From the NCBI GenBank assembly GCA_015680685.1, contig MNCI01025274.1, positions 362,292 to 426,291 on the forward strand: a DNA stretch of 64,000 nucleotides, in the 5' to 3' direction. The stretch's first letter is position 1, and the number at the start of each line of letters is the position of its first letter. Positions 12,053-24,628 of the stretch are shown here, piece after piece. Source of the DNA: Gnetum montanum. Taxonomy: Eukaryota; Streptophyta; Gnetopsida; Gnetales; Gnetaceae. The position numbers and the translations under genes are program-made. Under the pieces are notes generated by a model. That model ran no database searches and was not told the DNA's origin. It worked only from the letters and a program-made list of their open reading frames with translations.

Positions 12053-14235
12053 ATGTCTCTTTCACAAGGAAGCAATAATGCATCATATGGAGAGAACATT
12101 CATTGGAGAACTAATGAGATATACATTGAAGAAAACTAGAGTGACCAACCTTATGTAGGGGTTTCATATGTTCATGATCACCTTGGCTACACTCAAGGGC
12201 TACATTCACCTAAGGTAGACAATCCTAGAGGATATGAAGTAATTCCTAGACAAGGGGAGGCCTCAAGGCCTAGAACCTCCTTGAAACCTAGAAAAGATCA
12301 TTGAAATTTGGTAAAGATCATTGAAACCAAATTCAATCCATTGGTGGTCCATAATGCTAGAACTCTTCAATGAGAATACCAAGCCTATGCAAGGGTGTCA
12401 AACCTAAGGAAATGAATCCAAGGATGGAAACAGGAACAACATGAACCCTTGGATATGACCCTAGATAGATACTATTCTCTACTAAATAAATGTCTAGGCC
12501 ATGGTTTATCTCAAGAAGAGCAACTTTCCCACATCATAGATGGACTTCAGAGTTAAATGAGAGAGACCCTTGGGATGTATGCTCAAGGTCAATTATATGA
12601 ACTAGGAATCCATTGGATCCAAAAGCTAATTAAGCATGTGGCAAAAGAAGAATGAGAGCTATGTAAACGAGAGAATGTTGAGAAATATCACTGGGATTCA
12701 ACTCTTTAAAAGAAGAGGGTCCATATCTATGATGAAGAAAAAGAGGTAGCTCTCAATGAGGTGATTTCAAAACAAGCCTTGTCAATACAAAATTTTATCA
12801 ATGAGCATGAAGTAAGGTTAGATAAGATGTAGAAATGGATAGATGAGAAAGTTACAACTTGCATAGAAACTATAGAAGAGAGAGTAATGCAAAAAAAATC
12901 AAGTGATCACGACAAAAGAAGGAAAATGGACTAGGAGATAAGTAAGAATACTAATCGATAAAAAATGGAAATGGTTGTAGCAGAAGAGGCTATAGACTCA
13001 ACCATCGAAGAATATGATGGATGTGACATCTACCTATATGACCATCCAAAGGGATATTGCCCAATCATGTTACATCTACATGAGTATTGGACCTTTGCAT
13101 TGAATCCCAAGTTTGTACAAAAGCTATTGCCTAGGAAATTACCTTTCTCACAAGGTAATCATAGATAGTCCTACAACCAACTGTACCATCCTAGCAAGAC
13201 TTCTTACTAGCATCAACACTATCATCCAGCACAGTGGAAAAACCCACAGTCATGGGGGAGGCCATCATCAAACCAATGCTAACCTTACTACCAGCCACAC
13301 CCATATGAATATTTTTTTCAACAGCATATTTCACCAACTAGTTTCACTTCCTCTACCTCGAATCACTACTACTACTCTCCCAAATATCATCAACTTCCAA
13401 CATCTTATATGAGATCACCACCTCACACCTATCACCCTCCATCATATTCTTAATATTCTCATACTCACCTCCATCATATGTCACCTCCAACAATATAAGA
13501 AGGTTAAACACCACAACATCAATGAAAAAATGCCACTTATGCTACAAACATATATAGAAATGATAATGTGAGTAGATCTTCACCACAATCTTGGAAATGC
13601 CCTTTCTTTAGGATGGTTCCCATGCATAAGCACAACACAAACTAGCACAATGCTAATAAAGTACAACACCCTTCCTCTCATAACCAATGTCCTCCAATCC
13701 TACACAAAGGCCAACATCCATCGTTCCTCTAACATCTAACAAAAATAATGAATCAAGAATTGTGGAGAGACAGAAGAATCCATGCATAAATAATCATGAC
13801 TAAGGGTGTAGTTGTGGGCCAGAATTTCGAAATATTAACACAACCCCTATACCGACCCACCATAAAGTTCAAGAGCAAGTGTGTGAGCAAAAACCAGTCT
13901 ACATAGTAGCCACTAAACCAGAAGATACCTAGTGGCTTGAAAATGAGAATATAAATCTATTTCAAAGATGCATGGAAGCAAATAATCTTCTTGTTAGTTC
14001 TAGACTTAAGAAAATGAACCAAATAGAGGACTTAGACACAGATATCTTACACTTTGATTATACACCAAAAGAGGATATTAAACATAGAGACCCAAGAAGT
14101 AAAATAAAAAATAAAGAAGAAGAAGAAAACACATATGGACCCCCAAGAACAGAAATGCCTTCAAGTCTAGATGAAGATATGTCTTCAAATTATCCAAATG
14201 AGAATATCACCAATATTAGATGTGCTACCACATGA
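12053..14235 (+). pseudogene. gag (pseudogene): Athila-type gag and post-protease remnant of element A
   Basis: From the ATG at 12053 a broken plus-strand frame carries a gag segment around 12420-12650 (EPLDMTLDRYYSLL, QEEQLSHIIDGLQ) that matches elements B and D. A zinc-knuckle-like GCDIYLYDHPKGYC lies at about 13018-13059, followed by a Tyr/Pro/His/Gln-rich tail to about 13500. After 13780 it jumps to the acidic domain that follows protease in B and D (QKPVYIVATKPED); the protease itself is missing. The first gag domain with the usual F.G...DP..HL pattern is also absent. Stops are frequent. Confidence 0.7.
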
Positions 14236-16442
14236 TTAATTAAATCAATAATAATGATGGATGGAAAATTAGTGGTGTATAACTAGGGGATTTTGCAGTC
14301 CATCTCTCAAATGTGTGGCCATAAGATTAGTCGTGGGGAAGATGCTTTATTCTAGTTTAAGAACTAATAAGTGTTTTACACCTATTTTTTAATAATTTTT
14401 TATCATTTTCCTATTTCTTCCAAAATTTTCTGATTCTTCATATGTTTTTCATTTCTTAATATTTTTCTTTTCTTTATAGTTTTCTCCTTTATTAAGTAAT
14501 TATCTTTATGTTTAATGAATGTATTTCATGTTTTTGTTAATAACATTTCCAAGTCATGATGCAAAAGTCAATGCTATGTGTTGGGTTTTTGTGCTATGCT
14601 ATCAAGATGATTGGGTAAGTACTTGTGTAAAGTAGTAAGACCACCTCATCCATCTCTTTAGTTCTTTAAATAAAATGTCTTTTTCATGGAAATAATTTGG
14701 TTCTTCTTTCATGAAACTAAAATTAATCAATGATCACTGTACCTTGAAGAAAGAGGAAATGACCAAGGGGGAATGGTAGGGTGTGACCTCAAGGGAACTT
14801 GCTAGGTTTTCTTCTTATCTTCCTTTGTGTGGTTTATGACTCAAGGAATACATCATCACTCAGTCATTGACCAATAAATATGAAGCTATGTCTTTGCATG
14901 GTGTGGTTTCCAAAAATAAAAAAATAAAACAAAAAAAAGAAGAAAAAGAGAGAGAGAGAGAAAACAATAATGGGAATTCAAAGCACACCCCTTAGACACA
15001 ATAACAAGCTACAAGCATTGGTTATGGGGTTGGAAAGACATTTTACCCATGCCTAAAGGCACCCCTCTAACTAAGGCCCTTCTTTCCTTCTTCTCTTTTC
15101 TTTGGTGGTTGGTAGGATGGAACACATTAATATGAGGTGACTATTCATGTTATGGACTTGGTTTGAACTTGGACAGATAGGTATGCTGATTATTTTAATC
15201 AAATTTTCACAAGAACCTATTGTGGACATGGTCAAGTACCTTACATCCTAATCTCTGCAATTCCTTCTCATCCCATTATTCACCTCACTGTTGCGTGCGA
15301 TTATGAGCCTTTTGGTTTTGTATAGTATAGTGCAACGTCACAACCATGGCAGTTGTTGTTGTTTGAAATAAAGGCATGATCTACATTTAACTTCTTGGGT
15401 GCCCATGGACATCTATAAAAGTGGTTATGCAAGGGCATTATGGCAGAAGCTTGCTTTGGGGAGGACTCACTTGCATAACTTTTGTTGATCATGGCTTTGA
15501 ACTAACCTTCATATATTCTAGAACTTCAATGATACTTTCTCTAAATTTATGCATGATTTTGGAACTACTTCTCATCCATTCTATTAATTTTTTTTTACTT
15601 TTCTATTTTCATATCCATTAGTATTTTTTGGTCTTCTTTTGAATAAGATGTTTGGTTTCAATTATTCAAAAACTTGTGTGCTTCTAGAGTTATGCTTATT
15701 AGTTATGGGGGCTAGGGATGTCTGCTTTGAAATTTTCTAACATCCTATTTTCGAACATCATGGTAACTAATAGTAATTGATCAAAATAATGTGAATAGCT
15801 TGATAATTTTAGTTACCACATATCCTTGGGCATAGTATGTTGTCATCACCTTATGCTTAAATGAAAACAAAGGGATTCAAAAAGGGTTAATTATTAAGGA
15901 AAATTTACAAAAAATAATGTTGATCCTTTGGTGACTATAGGTGATGCTAAATGAAACACTTAAGGAAGAAGGTCTTTCACCAAGCATGAAAACAAAGCTC
16001 ATAGGGGGACAATAGAGGATATGCCCATGGACAAATTGTAGAACATACAAGATAGTAACTCAAGTATCATGTGTTTGCTAGATCTATGGGATGATGAGAA
16101 GAAATTTCTATCCATCCTTCAAGGATGTTCTACATAACAAGAGAAGCATCAACATAATAATCAAGGATGGAAGTTTGCAATTGCTAGCGGCAACAAGAAG
16201 AATCATTTTCAACGGATTTTTGAAGACCTTTGCAAATTTTGTAATCTTTAATGTCTATCAAATCTTTTTGTTATTTTTTCATTTTCTAATGCATCCACTC
16301 AAATAAAATTTTGTAATACAGCACTTAGAGTTGTTCAATAGTTAGTGTTAGTCAATAATGCAATAATTCCCAATTTTTTGTAAAGAAAGCTTGGTCCTAT
16401 ATTGTTAACTCAAGGATGATTTTTTATTTAGTCATGGGGGTA
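14236..16442 (+). other. 3' internal region of element A, noncoding, with polypurine tract
   Basis: The start of this segment matches the B and D sequence that follows the lost pol region. The block at 14700-15120 is the reverse complement of B at about 18960-19180 (the CACACCCCTTAG and CTAAGGCCCTTCT blocks). RT, RNase H, integrase and the 3' ORF are absent, as in B. It ends with a polypurine tract, CATGGGGGTA, at about 16433-16442 directly before the LTR. Open frames here (15301-15621, 16091-16306) have no family signal. Confidence 0.65.
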
Positions 16443-17011
16443 TGATGAAGCATAAGTTGGTTGTGTTGATGTAGCCTCTTTGATGTAGCTACTTTGAGAC
16501 AACCACTTTAAGGCAGCTGCCTTGATGCAATCGCGTTGACGAGGCCCTGTTGACGTGGGCTCATCAACTAGGCCCCATCGACTAGGTCTCGTTGACACAT
16601 GTAAATGCATTGACGAGGCCCCATTGATGCATGCAATGATGAATTAACAAGGCCCCATTGATGTAGTGTCTATTCTTTGCCTATAAATACGCATGCTCCT
16701 ACCATGTATTGGCATTCTTTGCTTAATAGAGTAGCGAAATGCTTACATTTTTATTCCATAGTCTTAGAGAACAATCAGTGAATGCTTGCAGTGTGGATTT
16801 GAGTCATTTTTATGGTGTCTTATTCAAGTGGAAATATACCTGGACACATTCCATGAACAACAATAAGATCGAGATTAATTCTTACTCATTGTAGCACTTT
16901 GACTTAGATTAAATTTACTTTATGTATAATTTATGTTTCATGTACCTAGTTAATATTTACGTTTCCATTTATGTTAATGAATTAGTATAATGAGTATGAC
17001 TAGTTTCTAGT
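16443..17011 (+). repeat. element A 3' LTR, left part, with promoter
   Basis: The LTR starts TGATG directly after the polypurine tract. About 16470-16670 is a dense array of words such as GACGAGGCCC and CCCCATTGA, followed at once by a TATA box (TATAAATA, 16682-16689). It is interrupted at 17011 by element B and resumes at 24153. It aligns with the reverse complement of LTR E (59993-60914). Confidence 0.85.
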
Positions 17012-17829
17012 TGATGAGTGGCAAGGTACCCCTACACTCAACCATACGAATACGAGTGTCTCACACATGATCCGGTCGAACTCCAAGGACTAAGTGCTTA
17101 TGTGCCTTATGGAACACTGAAGGTTAATCAATCGTTTTCTTCCCAAACTTACTTGTATTGTCACAGTTTAATGGTTAAGTAAGTCTGAGGTATATGATTT
17201 TTATATCTTTTATCTTTTTATCGCCTATGCTAAGAGAGGAAAGGGTGAAGAGACTAAGTAACTAACTTTCACTAACTAATCTTTAATTGTCCTAGCATTA
17301 GTATTCGTTCCCCCTTGCCGTACACACCCTAAATGAGTGCAATGCTATTGGGATTAGCAAATGTTATTCATTACTGGGTTACCAAGTGTAGCACACATGC
17401 TCGAAGTAGTCGTACTGAATGCACTTAACTAGGAGAGTTGAGGGTTGAGAGTGATTAATTGTCTAAGAAAGCATTTAAACATTTAACAATAATTAAAGTC
17501 ATATTTAGCTTAGTCCATATGCTGCAAGGTTTATCAGAAAGTTCATCTTTATTGTCGTACACAATTGTGTGCTTAGGTATAAATTGCTCGAATAAAGATC
17601 TGTTCACTTTGAGACTCCTACTGCAGGCACATGGAAATTATTCTATCTCTGCAATGGTAAAACTACCAGAGTTTAGCTAAGGGTCTAGATCTAGATGATC
17701 TTACAAGGGAAAGCCGCCTCTTATTTATAGATAAGGCGACAGGCTGCGATATCATGTATGCGATATCACAGGGGCTGACACAATATCGCGGATACAATAT
17801 CACGGCCCATGCGATATCGCATTCCATCA
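17012..17829 (-). repeat. element B 3' LTR
   Basis: Five copies of GCGATATCGC or one-base variants lie at 17745-17820. On the minus strand they sit directly upstream of a TATA box (complement of 17722-17729). The LTR is preceded on the minus strand by the polypurine tract CATGGGGGCA (complement of 17830-17839). Confidence 0.93.
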
Positions 17830-19805
17830 TGCCCCCATGACTGAATGAAAACTCGTCCTCAAGTTCCTTACAAAATATTGGAAAGGTATGGGATTATTGA
17901 CTCGAATGACACTAATGGTAGATGGGGTGACATGTGAACAGATCATCATTACAATACATGACAAAATTTAGTTTTCATGACAACAAGAGTGAACACTATA
18001 CATAATTGACATCTTGCCTTATTTGGTAGCTAAGAGAGAAGAGAGAAGAGAGAGAGAAAAGAAGAAGTCTGCTGCTGCCAACACCAAGATTACACCTTTC
18101 GTTGTCCATCCATAAGTGCGCCATCAATCTTGTCCCTTGCATAACTACTTCAGCACCAATCCATTCCAAGTGTTTCCTCCAGATCCAATCCATTGTTGTA
18201 TGATTGCCATCTGCACACACAACATAATTTGATATTAGCAAGGATAAATGAATCATAATGCAATTGATACCTTGCTTTGGTTTAAGGTCCATTGGCTAAG
18301 TTGTGATATGGCTGATACAGATCTGGAGATATAATACTAGTGACTACCCGAGGTGTAGGGGTTAAGAGAAAAATTGAAAAAATTGGACCAGGACCCCCAT
18401 GACAAAGAGTGAACCTCCGATAGTGATAGAATGGAAAAAGATAAGAAATAAGAAAGATGGAGAAAAAGAAATAACGACCACGCCAATTAAATGGATGTCA
18501 AAGATGGAGATGAACAAAATAAATGGTGATTGCAGAAATATTTAAGGGAAAAAATTAATAGATGCACTAAATAGGAATGCCAATGGGTCCTTCCCAAAGC
18601 AGGCTCATGCCCTTAATGCCCTGACAATCCCACATTCAAAGAGTCCATAGGCTCTAGAAATGTCATTTGGAAGAAAGAGTTAAAGTCTTAACCACAAGAG
18701 TTTACCAAAAAGAAAACAATGCATCAACCAAAATATAGACTATTGAGACAACTGACAATGAGGTGATAAATGGGGAAAGAAGGATGGAAAGAAGAGAATG
18801 AAATGGAATCTCAAGAACAAGGTGGTGTATTGCCCCTTGTGTATTAATGGTTAATGTGACTTAGTAGATCCCATTCCAAATCTAGCCTCAAAAAAACCAC
18901 ATTCAGTTGCATTAATACATTTGGCCCATCCATCCACTTGAAGTAACAAGAATGCCTTCACCACAGAGCCACCACCATTTCGACGAAATGAAAGAGGAGA
19001 AAGTAGGAAGTAAGAAGGGCCTTAGTTAGAGGGAACATGTTTATTTTAGTTCCATAACTAGTGCTTGTAGCCCAAATGATTATTTCTTCTAAGGGGTGTG
19101 CTTTGAATTCTCACTGTTTTTTTTTGGTGTTTTTGCGTGAGAACCACACCATACAAATACTTATTATTTTTATTTTCTTAGCTTCTCGATAATGGGGCAA
19201 CGTCAGAACAGTAAGAAAACTCAAGAAGAAAACATCCAAGCACCCAAGAGAATGTCTAGCACAAGTGCATCAAATCCCCTTGAAGTCACACCCTTTTCAA
19301 TCCTTGAGTCCTTCCTTAGTTTGAGAAATGCCTAGTCACCAATTCATGGATAGTTATTATTATTGAGAAAGGGACTGTACAGTTCCAAGCTAAGAGAGAC
19401 CATAGAATTTTATGGATGTATGGATGAAGTGGACTCATTTCCTGCTATATCAAAAGAACCATACCTTAGTATCAACATCATAACTTAAAGGTAAAAACCA
19501 AACATTAGCAATCAATGGAATACAGTTCATACCACCATCAGGAGCACTTATTAGGTGGAAAATCAAACACACAAAGAAATGAAAAAGTATAAATGATGTT
19601 GTAAAACAAAAACAAGAAAAGTTAAAGAAATTTGTAAAACAAAAAATGTGTAAAACAAAAATGTGTAAAAAAAATTTAAAAAGAAACTAAGGGCCTCAAA
19701 TGATTAGCATAGGTGGCCATCTCCCCCATGACTAAGTTGGAAGGGAGAGATCCGAAATAATGAGCGAGGTCATCCTCTCTCAAATGTGCTATGTGTATAG
19801 ACCGT
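17830..19805 (-). other. 3' internal region of element B
   Basis: This is mostly noncoding. A 98-codon minus frame at 17996-18292 follows a splice-acceptor-like TGTGTGCAG just before ATG, the same arrangement as the start of the 3' ORF of element D. It may be a stub of that ORF, and a related stub occurs in A near 15340-15430. An A-rich run of GTAAAACAAAAA and TGTGTAAA words lies at about 19590-19680 and recurs in D at 52260-52440. Confidence 0.55.
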
Positions 19806-20210
19806 TCAAGGTTCATGATAAGGTTTGGTCGGTTGCACACATACTAGTATTCTCCTATCTAAGTATTCATTTGAATTTTCTATGAGTTTCCAACTTCCCT
19901 CAATTGTTGGTTTCAAATTAAGGGTTGGAAGTTGGTGACACTCTTGCTCCAGTGCATTTATGCTTTTTACGTGGACACAAGTTGGTCCCCTAGTTAGTTC
20001 CATGCATATTGGTGGGTTTCTCTCTTGATTAGCTATCAACCACTGGGTGTTCTCTTGTTGTGTGGTTGCTACATATAGGCACTTTTTTATGTTAACTTCT
20101 TGGGCACACCAGTTGCATGCAGGAGATTGTTGAATGCTCCTGTACACCATCACCCTCTGTATCACTGTATGTGATGCATGGAACCTTCTTCTTCTCGATC
20201 TTTCCATCAA
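19806..20210 (-). pseudogene. element B post-protease domain
   Basis: A 134-codon open minus frame contains CNWCAQEVNIKKCLYVATTQ, then an ICMELTRGPTC segment and an acidic tail. The same domain follows protease in D (55005-55310) and is left over in A (about 13880-14235). In D it joins protease to RT; here it leads straight into the 3' region. I know no named function for it. Confidence 0.6.
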
Positions 20211-20679
20211 TGCTTTCCTTAGATATTTCTAGGAAAAGATTATGGATTCCTAGGCATGCATTCATGGTACTTAGCCATGCCCTTCCCATTATTATTGGGA
20301 AGTCCCCCTTGTTATTGTTGACTTTTATCACTAGGAAATCAGCTAGGTATGACCAACCACACACAGTGGTAATGATATCCTCCACCAATCCCAAGGGAAT
20401 AGTGATGGACTGGTTAGCTAGCTCTAAGCGAATATTTTTCTTCTTTAGTAGAGGTAGGTTCCAGGCTTTATACATTTCTTACGATATCAAGTTGACTCTA
20501 GAACCTGAGTCAAGAAGAGCTTTATGTGGTTCATTCCCAACAACTTGGAGGTAGATTAAGGGACTTCCAAGATCAAAGAATTTCCTGGGAAGGTGGCCTT
20601 CTTTGATCCAGTTAGTGATGGTATGTGTCAACATAACCATATGCGTTGAGCTCTGTTGTTGGTTTGAAGGGAGCCCCAA
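20140..20679 (-). pseudogene. pro (pseudogene): element B aspartic protease
   Basis: The minus frame holds the retropepsin active site ALLDSGSRVNLIS near 20500, followed by a strand/loop region and the second-half signature DFPIIMGRAWLS around 20270-20310. This is the usual layout of Athila protease, which cuts the Gag-Pol polyprotein. One stop directly after the active-site segment splits it into frames 20479-20679 and 20092-20475. The catalytic DSG is intact. Confidence 0.8.
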
Positions 20680-20689
20680 AGCCTTATTT

Positions 20690-23103
20690 GATGGAGAAAC
20701 GTTCTAAGGCTTAATTGCTTGTGGTTGTGAGAGCTTATTTGGACTATTGGTTCTGAAGAAAGGTCTTCTCCTTGTACGGTTGTCAAAACTAGTAGGGGGT
20801 TGAAGGTTTATTGCTCTCGTAGCATTGCGTTGCTGCGGTTGAGTGGGGAGTTCCCCTTGCATCACTGGAGCAGTTGGTAGTGACGCGATCGGTGTAAGAG
20901 TTGCAGGTGGATTTGGAGGATGGTATGCATGTGGTTTGTCTCTCCTAAGAGAAGGATTCCTATAGTACTCCCAAGCTTGGTAGTGACCTTGTGGGGCCAC
21001 ATGATCAACAGAGGCACTCGGAGAGATTGGTTGATGCACGTAATAGCCATATGGATCCAGTTTTCAATAAGGGTATTGTTGCCTTGGCGGTGGCATCCCC
21101 CATGACTATAAATATTTCCATTGCTAGTGTTGCTCCATAGGTTGTGATGGAGTTCCACTTGGATAATATGTTAATAGTTGGTGAAACTACCTTTGGTGAA
21201 ACTACCTTGGGTTACCTTGGGGATAAGGTAACCTTCAAGGCACTTGTCGTTTGTTAAGTCATGGGATAAGTGCATACACCCCAGACTCTTGCAAATGTGA
21301 TATTATCAAGAAACATCCCTTAGGATGGTCATATTAGCATATTTCACATCTACCGTCATTGTCTGTATTTGAATCCACAACCTCTTCAGTGATAGCTAAG
21401 TTACCCTTACCTTTGTTATGTGCATGGTCCAAATCCCTCTTCTTTTTCTTATCATGATCACTACTTCACTCCTTAGACTCCTCGATGATTTTTAAAACAA
21501 TTTCAAATCTACTATCTAAGGAGTCCCACATTTGATCTACCTTAGCCAACACTTCTGTTGTTAATTTCTGAAGGAGCAAGGTTTTCCTACTCACCAACTC
21601 TTTGAGTGGTGACTCATCCTCTTCCTCATAGAATCTCACTCTCCTCTTTCAAAGGGAAGGATTGTGGTTATACTCTTCCGTGCTTTCTCTCTTACATAGC
21701 TCTCCTTCTTCCTTAACTACTTACTCCAACAATCTATGAACCTCATGATACCTAAGTTTAGATAATCTCCCTTGGGCATATGTCCCAAGGGTTCTCCTGG
21801 TTTCATGCCTTAGCCCATCTATGAGATGATGTAGTTGATCTCATTGTGTGTAACCATGGCCCGAGAAACAATGTAACAATGCATAATATTGATCCATGGT
21901 AGCATCCAAGGGTTTGTGATTTCTCTGCTTCCATCCTTGGATCTACTTTTACAAGTTGGACACTCAGGAGTACATTTGATATTTATCGTTAAATAGTTCT
22001 AGCATCGTACTCCATCTTCGAATGGATTCCGGCTCTAAGAACTAGTACCAGCTTTCCACTTCTTTTATGAGTGTCCTTGGAAACAACTTTAATTTTTTCC
22101 ACTCATTTTCAATGTTCTATGAGGCACAAGCATCGTGAAATGCCTGTAAGTGGTTCTGCGGATCAGCGTTGTATCCCCCCTCAAATCGTGGGATATTATT
22201 CATGTCTAGTCTCTTGATCTGGCTATCTTTTTGGTGCCTTGTAGGTATTCTAATGGCCTCTGTGATGTCTACCATGCTTCAAGTTGCAAGTAGGGGTTCA
22301 TCATGGTCATTTCTTTCATGGTGTCTATGATGTCTACGTGGTTCCCTACTTTCCCTTCTTCCATGCCTTGATTCCCTAGAATGCCCTCATCCTTGCTCTC
22401 GACTCTCTCGTCAAGGTCTCTCATTTTTCTTACCCTTATCCTCATAGTTAGGTTCCTTATGACTACGTCCAAATGTTGAAGGACAGGGTGAATGTGATGA
22501 TGAAGGGGAAGATGAAGGAGAACCATCGCCATGATGATGTTTCCTACCTTCCCTTTAGTGATCTCGACCTCGATTGTGATAACGATTAGAATGCTCATCC
22601 TTATCTTGTGTTTGTGTTCCCTCATTGAACACTTGGTGTTCATGGGAATCAGAACTAGGTTTTTGTATTGTGGAGCGAAGGTTCTGATACACCACCTCCT
22701 CACTATCATTAGGAGGGGGAACATCATTTTTTGGAGAACCTATTGAAATAGGTTCACCACCCTTAATTTCTCTTATGATAGGCGAAGCATTATGGTGTCC
22801 TTTGCCCTTCAACAATGTGTGGTAACTCTTCTACCATGAGTCCCGTTGATGTTGCGCTTCTGTGGGATGGTAGTCCCTTGTGTTGTAATTGCATGCAATG
22901 TACTCAGTGTATAATTGTAACATGCCTATTCGTGCAAGGGCACGAAGGAGCATGTTGGTGGTTGCTCTGTCTGGGGGTAACACTATGTTACCCTTCAAGT
23001 CTCTCCAACGCAGTTATTCATCTTGATGGAAGACAAAGGTAAAGTCGAGTATATATTTATCATGATGAATATACACCACACTGAATTTTTGAGGAACTGG
23101 CAT
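20690..23103 (-). pseudogene. gag (pseudogene): element B gag
   Basis: The frame starts at the ATG at 23103 (MPVPQKF) and runs leftward with stops and shifts. It has a His/Arg/Asp-rich charged section around 22270-22815, a gag core with an LLEKM-type coiled segment near 21560-21660 (matching A and D), a zinc-knuckle-like CEI..YDHPKGC at about 21310-21350, and a Pro/Gln-rich tail at 20704-21039. The knuckle pattern C..C...HP.G.C is the form seen in Athila Gag. Product: capsid/nucleocapsid protein, now inactive. Confidence 0.75.
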
Positions 23104-23310
23104 ATTTTGGTTATGTGTGTTGTACCATTGACTATCTCTAGTGTTGGTCCTAGGCGATGAAGTGCTTTTGTGTGGGGAAGAAATTTTTGTCTTGTTCGGT
23201 GTGCTGCTTACTATTATGTTATTTTTCTCTTGATTAACCCTAAGGGTTCATTTTAGCTCCCAACGATGTGAATGATTTCCTATGTTCTACGTAGTGCACA
23301 AACAACTAAG

Positions 23311-23328
23311 TCCCCGACAATGGTGCCA
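23311..23328 (-). promoter_or_regulatory. element B primer-binding site, tRNA-Asp type
   Basis: The minus strand reads TGGCACCATTGTCGGGGA directly inside the 5' LTR. It differs from the Athila-type sequence complementary to the tRNA-Asp 3' end (TGGCGCCGTTGCCGGGGA) by three transitions, each at a CpG. Confidence 0.85.
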
Positions 23329-23329
23329 A

Positions 23330-24147
23330 TGAGGAGTGGCGAGGTACCCCTACACTCAACCATACAAATACGAGCATCTCACGTGTGATTCGGTCAAACT
23401 CCAAGGACTAAGTTCTTACGTGCCTTATGGAACACTGAAGGTTAATCAATTATTGTCTTCCCACACTTACTTGTATTTTCACAGTTTTATGGTTAAGTAA
23501 GTCTGAGGTATATGATTTTTATATCTTTTATCTTTTTATCGCCTATGCTAAGAGAGGAAAGGGTGAGGAGACTAAGTAACTAACTTTTACTAACTAAGCT
23601 TTAATTATCCTAGCATCAGTATCTATTCCCCCTTACCATATACACCCTGAACTAGTGCAATGCTATTGGGATTAGCAAATGCTATTCGTTATTAGGTTAC
23701 CAAGCGTAGCACACGTGCTCGAAGCGGTCGTACTGAATGCACTTAACTAGGAGAGTTGAGGGTTGAGAGTGATTAATTTTCTAAGAAAGCATTTAAACAT
23801 TTAACAATAATTAAAGTCCTATTTAGCTTAGTCCATATGCTGCAAGGTTTATCAAAAAGTTCATCTTTATTTTCATACACAATTGTGTGCTCAGGTACAA
23901 ATTGCTCGAATAAAGATCCATTCACTTTGAGACTCCTACTATGGGCACATGGAAATTATTCTATCTTTGGAATGGTAAAATTTCCAGAGTTTAGCTAAGG
24001 GTCTAGATCTAGATGATCTTACAAGGGAAAGCTGCCCCTTATTTATAGACAAGGCGATGGGCTGTGATATCATGTACGCGATATCGCAGGGGCTGACGCG
24101 ATATCGTGGATGCAATATCATGGCCCATGCGATATCGTGTCCCATCA
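23330..24147 (-). repeat. element B 5' LTR
   Basis: This is the 818-bp partner of the LTR at 17012. The palindromic GCGATATCGC words at about 24064-24140 are better preserved here. A minus-strand TATA box lies directly downstream of them (complement of TATTTATA at about 24040-24047). Confidence 0.93.
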
Positions 24148-24152
24148 CTAGT

Positions 24153-24628
24153 GTAAACACGTATTTGCTTACTAATCTCAGTAGTGTTATTGCTTGGTTC
24201 ACCAAGTAGCATAGTGCTTGGTAATCCTAGTAGTGTTATTGCTTGGTTCACCAAGTAGCATAGTGCTTAGTAATCCTAGTAGTGGATATGTGGGTTTAGG
24301 ATTTATACAGCAAGCTGGGCATGGACACTCATCATTCATAGGCTATTTTAGACTTTACTTTTTGTTTCTAATTAGTTAAATAATTGATTTCTTTATTGTC
24401 ATTAGGAGTAGCATAAGGCCAAAACAACATCAAGAATCATATGCCTCACTTTGGACTAAACCATACGTGAGAAAGCTACCACTAGTCCAAGTGGGAAGAT
24501 AGCAAACTATGATCAAGGCATAATGATCTAGATACCACAACTAGTCCCATCCATGGAATTCGACTAGATTTTGTATGAACACTTATGATTTTTGTGGTTG
24601 GACGTAGGGGCTACCTCACCTTTCATCA
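24153..24628 (+). repeat. element A 3' LTR, right part
   Basis: It continues the LTR broken at 17011 and matches the reverse complement of LTR E, including GAATTCGACTAGATT near its end, and terminates in TTTCATCA at 24628. An internal duplication repeats a 60-bp block (AGTGTTATTGCTTGGTTCACC) at about 24183 and 24232. Confidence 0.8.

Larger units (their letters stand above)
17012..24147 (-). mobile_element. complete 7.1-kb Athila-type element B lacking pol, inserted in the LTR of A
   Basis: Two 818-bp LTRs (17012-17829 and 23330-24147) bracket a minus-strand interior. Five-bp target-site duplications CTAGT flank it at 17007-17011 and 24148-24152. The LTRs run TG...CA and differ mostly by transitions. 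The interior has a PBS, gag, protease and a post-protease domain, then goes directly to the 3' noncoding region. RT, RNase H, integrase and the 3' ORF found in element D are absent, so B could only have moved with enzymes supplied by another element. Confidence 0.93.

Noticed and set aside
20117-20554. 145-codon plus-strand frame
   Set aside because: It is the shadow of the element B protease and post-protease domain coded on the other strand.
22269-22815. Separate His/Met-rich proteins (152 and 86 codons)
   Set aside because: Both are parts of the element B gag linker in overlapping frames.
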